Below the pieces are notes generated by a model. It was not told the DNA's origin. It saw only the letters and a program-made list of their open reading frames with translations, and searched no databases. The translations under genes were made by a program, and so were the position numbers. From JACPSX01 sp035288405 [NCBI: bacterium] (lineage in GTDB: Bacteria > JACPSX01), in assembly GCA_035288405.1 (NCBI GenBank), contig DATEAK010000226.1, positions 1-8,891 on the forward strand: a DNA stretch of 8,891 nt. Direction: 5' to 3'. Shown piece by piece: positions 6,396 through 8,891 of this stretch; position 1 is the first letter of the stretch; each line of letters begins with the position of its first letter.

Positions 6396-7394
6396 CTAAA
6401 ACCCCATGACTCTTTCGATGGCACGGACCACTCTCTGTGCGTTAGGCAGATAGTAATGTTCCATCTTCGGGAACGGGATCACGGTATCAAAGCCGGTCAC
6501 CCTTTCCACCGGGGCCTCCAAATAGAGCAAGGCTTCCTCGTTGATCCGAGCGACGAGCTCGGCGCCAAGGCCGCAGGTTCGCGGCGCCTCGTGAACGATC
6601 ACCACCCGTTTCGTCTTCTTCACGGATTCAATGACCATCTCCGTATCAAAAGGAGAAAGTGTCCGCAGGTCAATGACCTCAGCGCGCACTCCTTTCTCCT
6701 GAACCAGCTGGGCTGCTCGCAGAGCGGGCTGGAGCATGGCCCCCCAGGCGATCAGGGTAACATCGCTGCCTTCTAAGGCGACCCGGGCCACCCCCAAAGG
6801 GATGGAATATTCGTCTTCCGGCACCTCCTCCTTGATGGCTCGATAGACCTTTGCCGGCTCCAAAAAGATGACAGGATCCGGGTCGCGGATAGCCGAGATC
6901 AGAAGCCCTTTCGTTTCATACGGAGTTGAGGGGACGACAACCTTCAAGCCCGGCGTGTGAACAAAGAGAGCCTCCATGCTCTCCGAGTGATGTTCAGGCG
7001 CATGGATCCCGCCTCCGTAGGGCGTGCGGACCACCAGCGGGCAGTGGTATCTTCCCCGGGAACGTGTTCGGATCCGAGCTGCATGGGAGATGAGCTGCTC
7101 CATAGCACCATAAATAAACCCTTGGAATTGAATCTCGGCAACCGGTATGAGACCGTAGGCTGCCATGCCAATGGCGACGCCCACAATGGCTGATTCCGAG
7201 AGAGGAGTGTCCACAACCCGACCTTCTCCAAACTGAGCCAGGAGTCCTTCCGTGGCCCGGAAGACTCCTCCGTTGCGGCCCACATCCTCTCCCAACAGAA
7301 CCAGGCGGGGATCTTTCGCCATCTCTTGCCTGAGAGCCAGGTTCACTGCCTGAACGACATTCAGATTGGCCAAATGATTCTCCCTATCCCTCAC
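6396..7394 (-). CDS. pdhB: Pyruvate dehydrogenase E1 component, beta subunit
   Basis: With E1 alpha it forms the thiamine-diphosphate enzyme that decarboxylates pyruvate and acylates the lipoyl arm of E2. The 332 residues match the family length. Visible signatures are LLGEDVG (33-39), GGVFRATEGL (42-51), DTPLSE (62-67) whose E67 activates the cofactor, EIQFQGFIYGAMEQ (87-100), the GGGIHAPEHHSES segment (127-139) with the active-site histidine region, and a transketolase C-terminal domain with EVIDLRTLSPFD and HEAPRTCGLG. The start is a GTG overlapping the end of the E1 alpha gene by 11 bp, with GAGAGAAGG just upstream. Translational coupling would keep the subunits equimolar. Branched-chain or acetoin dehydrogenase subunits look similar, so the substrate is inferred from the subunit style and the neighbouring acetyl-CoA gene. 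Confidence 0.95.
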   Translation of the reverse strand: MRDRENHLANLNVVQAVNLALRQEMAKDPRLVLLGEDVGRNGGVFRATEGLLAQFGEGRVVDTPLSESAIVGVAIGMAAYGLIPVAEIQFQGFIYGAMEQLISHAARIRTRSRGRYHCPLVVRTPYGGGIHAPEHHSESMEALFVHTPGLKVVVPSTPYETKGLLISAIRDPDPVIFLEPAKVYRAIKEEVPEDEYSIPLGVARVALEGSDVTLIAWGAMLQPALRAAQLVQEKGVRAEVIDLRTLSPFDTEMVIESVKKTKRVVIVHEAPRTCGLGAELVARINEEALLYLEAPVERVTGFDTVIPFPKMEHYYLPNAQRVVRAIERVMGF

Positions 7395-8466
7395 TCCCTT
7401 CTCTCTCTTCGAGAAATCGCTTCATTTGCTGTAAAAGATCCGCGGGCATTTCCTGAAAGGTATACCGAAAGATGTCGCGCGGGTCAGGAGGAGGCATCGC
7501 TTCAAACTCCCTGACCGCTGCTTCCACCTGCACCAGAACTTCTGAGATCACCTGTTCACCATAAGAGGGGTCCCAGAGCCCTTTTTTCTCCATGTATTTT
7601 TTCAAGCGCTGGATGGGATCCTTCGCCCGCCAGGCCTGAACTTCTTCCGGCTTGCGGTAGCGCGTGGAGTCGTCCGCCGTGGTGTGATCGCTCATACGAT
7701 ACGTCACGCATTCAATGAGGGTGGGCCCTCCTCCTTTCCGGGCCCGGTCCAGCGCCTCCTGAGCTGCTTTGTAGACGGCAAAGACATCATTCCCGTCCAC
7801 CTGGATCCCTCCAAAGCCATAGGCGATCGCCTTCTGGGCCAGGCTCTGTGCCCCAGTCTGCCGCTGCAACGGCATAGAGATGGCCCACTGGTTGTTCTGG
7901 CAAAGGAAGACGATGGGCAGGGAGAAGATTCCTGCAAAATTAAGTCCCTCATGAAAATCCCCCTTGGAGGTTGCACCGTCTCCAAAGTAAACGATGACGG
8001 CGATCCGATCTCCTTTGGTCTTGGCTGCCCATGCGGCCCCTACCGCAATAGGGATTTGAGTTCCCACAGGGATTGTGATGGGAAAATCGTTGTGACCTTC
8101 CGGGATCTGACCTCCTCGTTCATCTCCTGACCAGTACAGATAAATCAACTTCAGGGGAAGGCCTCTCACAAGATAGGCTCCTGTCTCCCGATACGAAGGG
8201 AACAACCAATCCGACGGCTGCAAAGCATAGGCACTTCCCACCTGCACGGCCTCCTGTCCCAGAATGGGGGCATAGGTCCCGATTCGTCCTTCGCGCTGGA
8301 GTTTAAAGGCCCTCTCATCCACACTCCTGGCCAGGACCATCCATTCATACAGCTTCCTTATCTCCCGATCCGTGAGGAGTGGACGAATGTGCTCATCACA
8401 ATTCCCCTCCTCATCCAGGATCTGGAGCCATTCAACGTCAAAGCTTTTGATGGTTTTCTTGGGCAT
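7384..8466 (-). CDS. pdhA: Pyruvate dehydrogenase E1 component, alpha subunit
   Basis: Thiamine-diphosphate-binding half of E1. The 360-residue protein carries the family's cofactor motif, GDGATSKGDFHEGLNFAG (162-179) ending at NN (191-192). Other signatures are GRIGTYAPILGQEA (60-73), WLFPSYRE (87-94), and the loop YRMSDHTTADDSTRYR, which holds the conserved histidine and matches the pattern in Gram-positive and thermophile pyruvate dehydrogenases. It is the first gene of the operon and starts at ATG 8466 with AAAGGA a few nt upstream, directly behind a promoter-like sequence. The order alpha-beta-E2 without a fused E1 (AceE type) separates it from enterobacterial complexes. Acetoin or branched-chain 2-oxo-acid dehydrogenase E1 alpha is the alternative; the loop sequence and the opposite-strand thiolase favour pyruvate. 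Confidence 0.95.
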   Translation of the reverse strand: MPKKTIKSFDVEWLQILDEEGNCDEHIRPLLTDREIRKLYEWMVLARSVDERAFKLQREGRIGTYAPILGQEAVQVGSAYALQPSDWLFPSYRETGAYLVRGLPLKLIYLYWSGDERGGQIPEGHNDFPITIPVGTQIPIAVGAAWAAKTKGDRIAVIVYFGDGATSKGDFHEGLNFAGIFSLPIVFLCQNNQWAISMPLQRQTGAQSLAQKAIAYGFGGIQVDGNDVFAVYKAAQEALDRARKGGGPTLIECVTYRMSDHTTADDSTRYRKPEEVQAWRAKDPIQRLKKYMEKKGLWDPSYGEQVISEVLVQVEAAVREFEAMPPPDPRDIFRYTFQEMPADLLQQMKRFLEEREGSEG

Positions 8467-8620
8467 GGTGGTCCTTTGTCTTAACTAGAAATTAGCTGCT
8501 AGACGATTTAATTTCAAACAACTTTTCGTTTTTTTTATTTCCGCTAATATAGAAGGGTAGGTTGCCCTTAATCGCGCGGTCCAAAAAATGAGTGTGAACG
8601 CCGACTTGAGAGGAACAACC
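8467..8620. promoter_or_regulatory. Divergent control region between pdhA and the thiolase gene
   Basis: This 154-bp spacer is clearly more AT-rich than the genes on either side, especially from 8481 to 8550, and must hold the start signals of both divergent genes. On the minus strand, a -35-like TTGAAA (5 of 6 matches) at 8512-8517 is followed at exactly 17 bp by a weaker TAATTT at 8489-8494, giving a short leader to pdhA. On the plus strand the best candidate is TAATAT at 8545-8550 with a poor TTTTCG at 8523-8528. An inverted repeat, AAGGG-7 nt-CCCTT at 8553-8569, lies just downstream of that -10 and could be an operator. Plus-strand RBS: GAGAGGA (8608-8614), 6 nt before the thiolase ATG. 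All assignments are by eye. Confidence 0.5.
8489..8517 (-). promoter_or_regulatory. Candidate promoter of the pdh operon
   Basis: Read on the minus strand: TTGAAA, a 17-bp spacer, then TAATTT, with a predicted start about 16 nt before the pdhA ATG. The -35 is good and the -10 weak. An imperfect palindrome, CTAG-(N10)-CTAG at 8485-8502, covers the -10, where a repressor could bind. This is one of several possible readings. Confidence 0.35.
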
Positions 8621-8891
8621 ATGAGGAAAGCTGTAATTGTCAGCGCCGCACGAACCCCGATCGGAAGCTTCAACGGGGTCCTCAGTCCGCTGCCCGCCAC
8701 CAAGCTCGGGAGCATCGCAATCGCTGAAGCGCTAAGAAGGGTAAGCCTAGAGGGCCAAGAAGTGAGTGAGGTGATCATGGGAAACGTCCTCTCCGCAGGT
8801 CTGGGGCAAGCCCCGGCTCGTCAGGCCAGTCTGAGGGCAGGTCTTCCCAAAGAAGTGGGGTGCACGACGATCAACAAGGTTTGCGGTTCAG
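8621..8891 (+). CDS. Acetyl-CoA C-acetyltransferase (thiolase), N-terminal part, cut by the window end
   Basis: The first 90 residues of a thiolase (atoB/thlA/phaA type), open to the last base of the window. It opens with [19 protein letters not shown], the classic thiolase N-terminus, and continues with [26 protein letters not shown] and TINKVCGS. C88 in that last motif is the nucleophilic cysteine that forms the acyl-enzyme. The enzyme joins two acetyl-CoA to acetoacetyl-CoA, or runs in reverse in fatty-acid breakdown; the remaining domains and the GHP and CxG motifs lie outside. ATG 8621 is preferred because GAGAGGA is 6 nt upstream and the family starts there. An in-frame ATG at 8588 would add 11 residues and lacks a ribosome site. 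The gene is divergent from the pyruvate dehydrogenase operon, which makes its acetyl-CoA substrate. A longer-chain acyl-CoA specificity cannot be excluded. Confidence 0.93.
   Translation, partial: MRKAVIVSAARTPIGSFNGVLSPLPATKLGSIAIAEALRRVSLEGQEVSEVIMGNVLSAGLGQAPARQASLRAGLPKEVGCTTINKVCGS

Noticed and set aside
1-8891. tRNA, rRNA, CRISPR array, transposon ends or attachment sites
   Set aside because: No cloverleaf, no regularly spaced repeats, no transposase or integrase and no paired terminal repeats were seen.

Overview
The window comes from a bacterial chromosome of fairly high GC. It carries ten protein genes packed tightly, most of them preceded by Shine-Dalgarno-like sequences. The mix of a B12-dependent (class II) ribonucleotide reductase, a Gram-positive/thermophile-style alpha-beta-E2 pyruvate dehydrogenase operon, a hexameric-type glutamate dehydrogenase and a Clp1-like RNA kinase suits a deep-branching environmental bacterium. 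No single gene fixes the phylum, and I do not name one. I see no tRNA, rRNA, CRISPR array, insertion sequence or phage gene.

Left part (1-2059, plus strand): a small RNA/nucleotide-related cluster. It holds the 3' end of a minimal nucleotidyltransferase (MNT) gene, an overlapping HEPN-domain gene, a Clp1-type polynucleotide 5'-kinase 6 bp later, and a macro-domain (ADP-ribose-binding) protein after a 54-bp gap with a promoter-like sequence. MNT and HEPN are a known pair. Adding a Clp1-like RNA kinase and a macro-domain protein is unusual and is the most interesting part of the window. It could be an RNA end-processing or stress module, but that is inference from family roles and adjacency.

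Middle part (2108-5145, plus strand): nrdJ (deoxyribonucleotide synthesis), with an unusually short cysteine-bearing tail, then a glutamate dehydrogenase gene 35 bp downstream. No terminator is evident between them. The glutamate dehydrogenase gene converges on the next block across 32 bp that contain a small hairpin.

Right part (5178-8466, minus strand): a pyruvate dehydrogenase operon read right to left, E1 alpha, E1 beta, E2. The E1 genes overlap and E2 follows after 21 bp. The operon turns pyruvate and CoA into acetyl-CoA. No E3 (dihydrolipoamide dehydrogenase) gene follows E2, so E3 must be encoded elsewhere. A 154-bp AT-rich divergent region (8467-8620) separates the operon from the start of a thiolase gene on the plus strand, cut by the window end just after its nucleophilic cysteine. 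Acetyl-CoA production and acetyl-CoA condensation/thiolysis therefore share one divergent control region.
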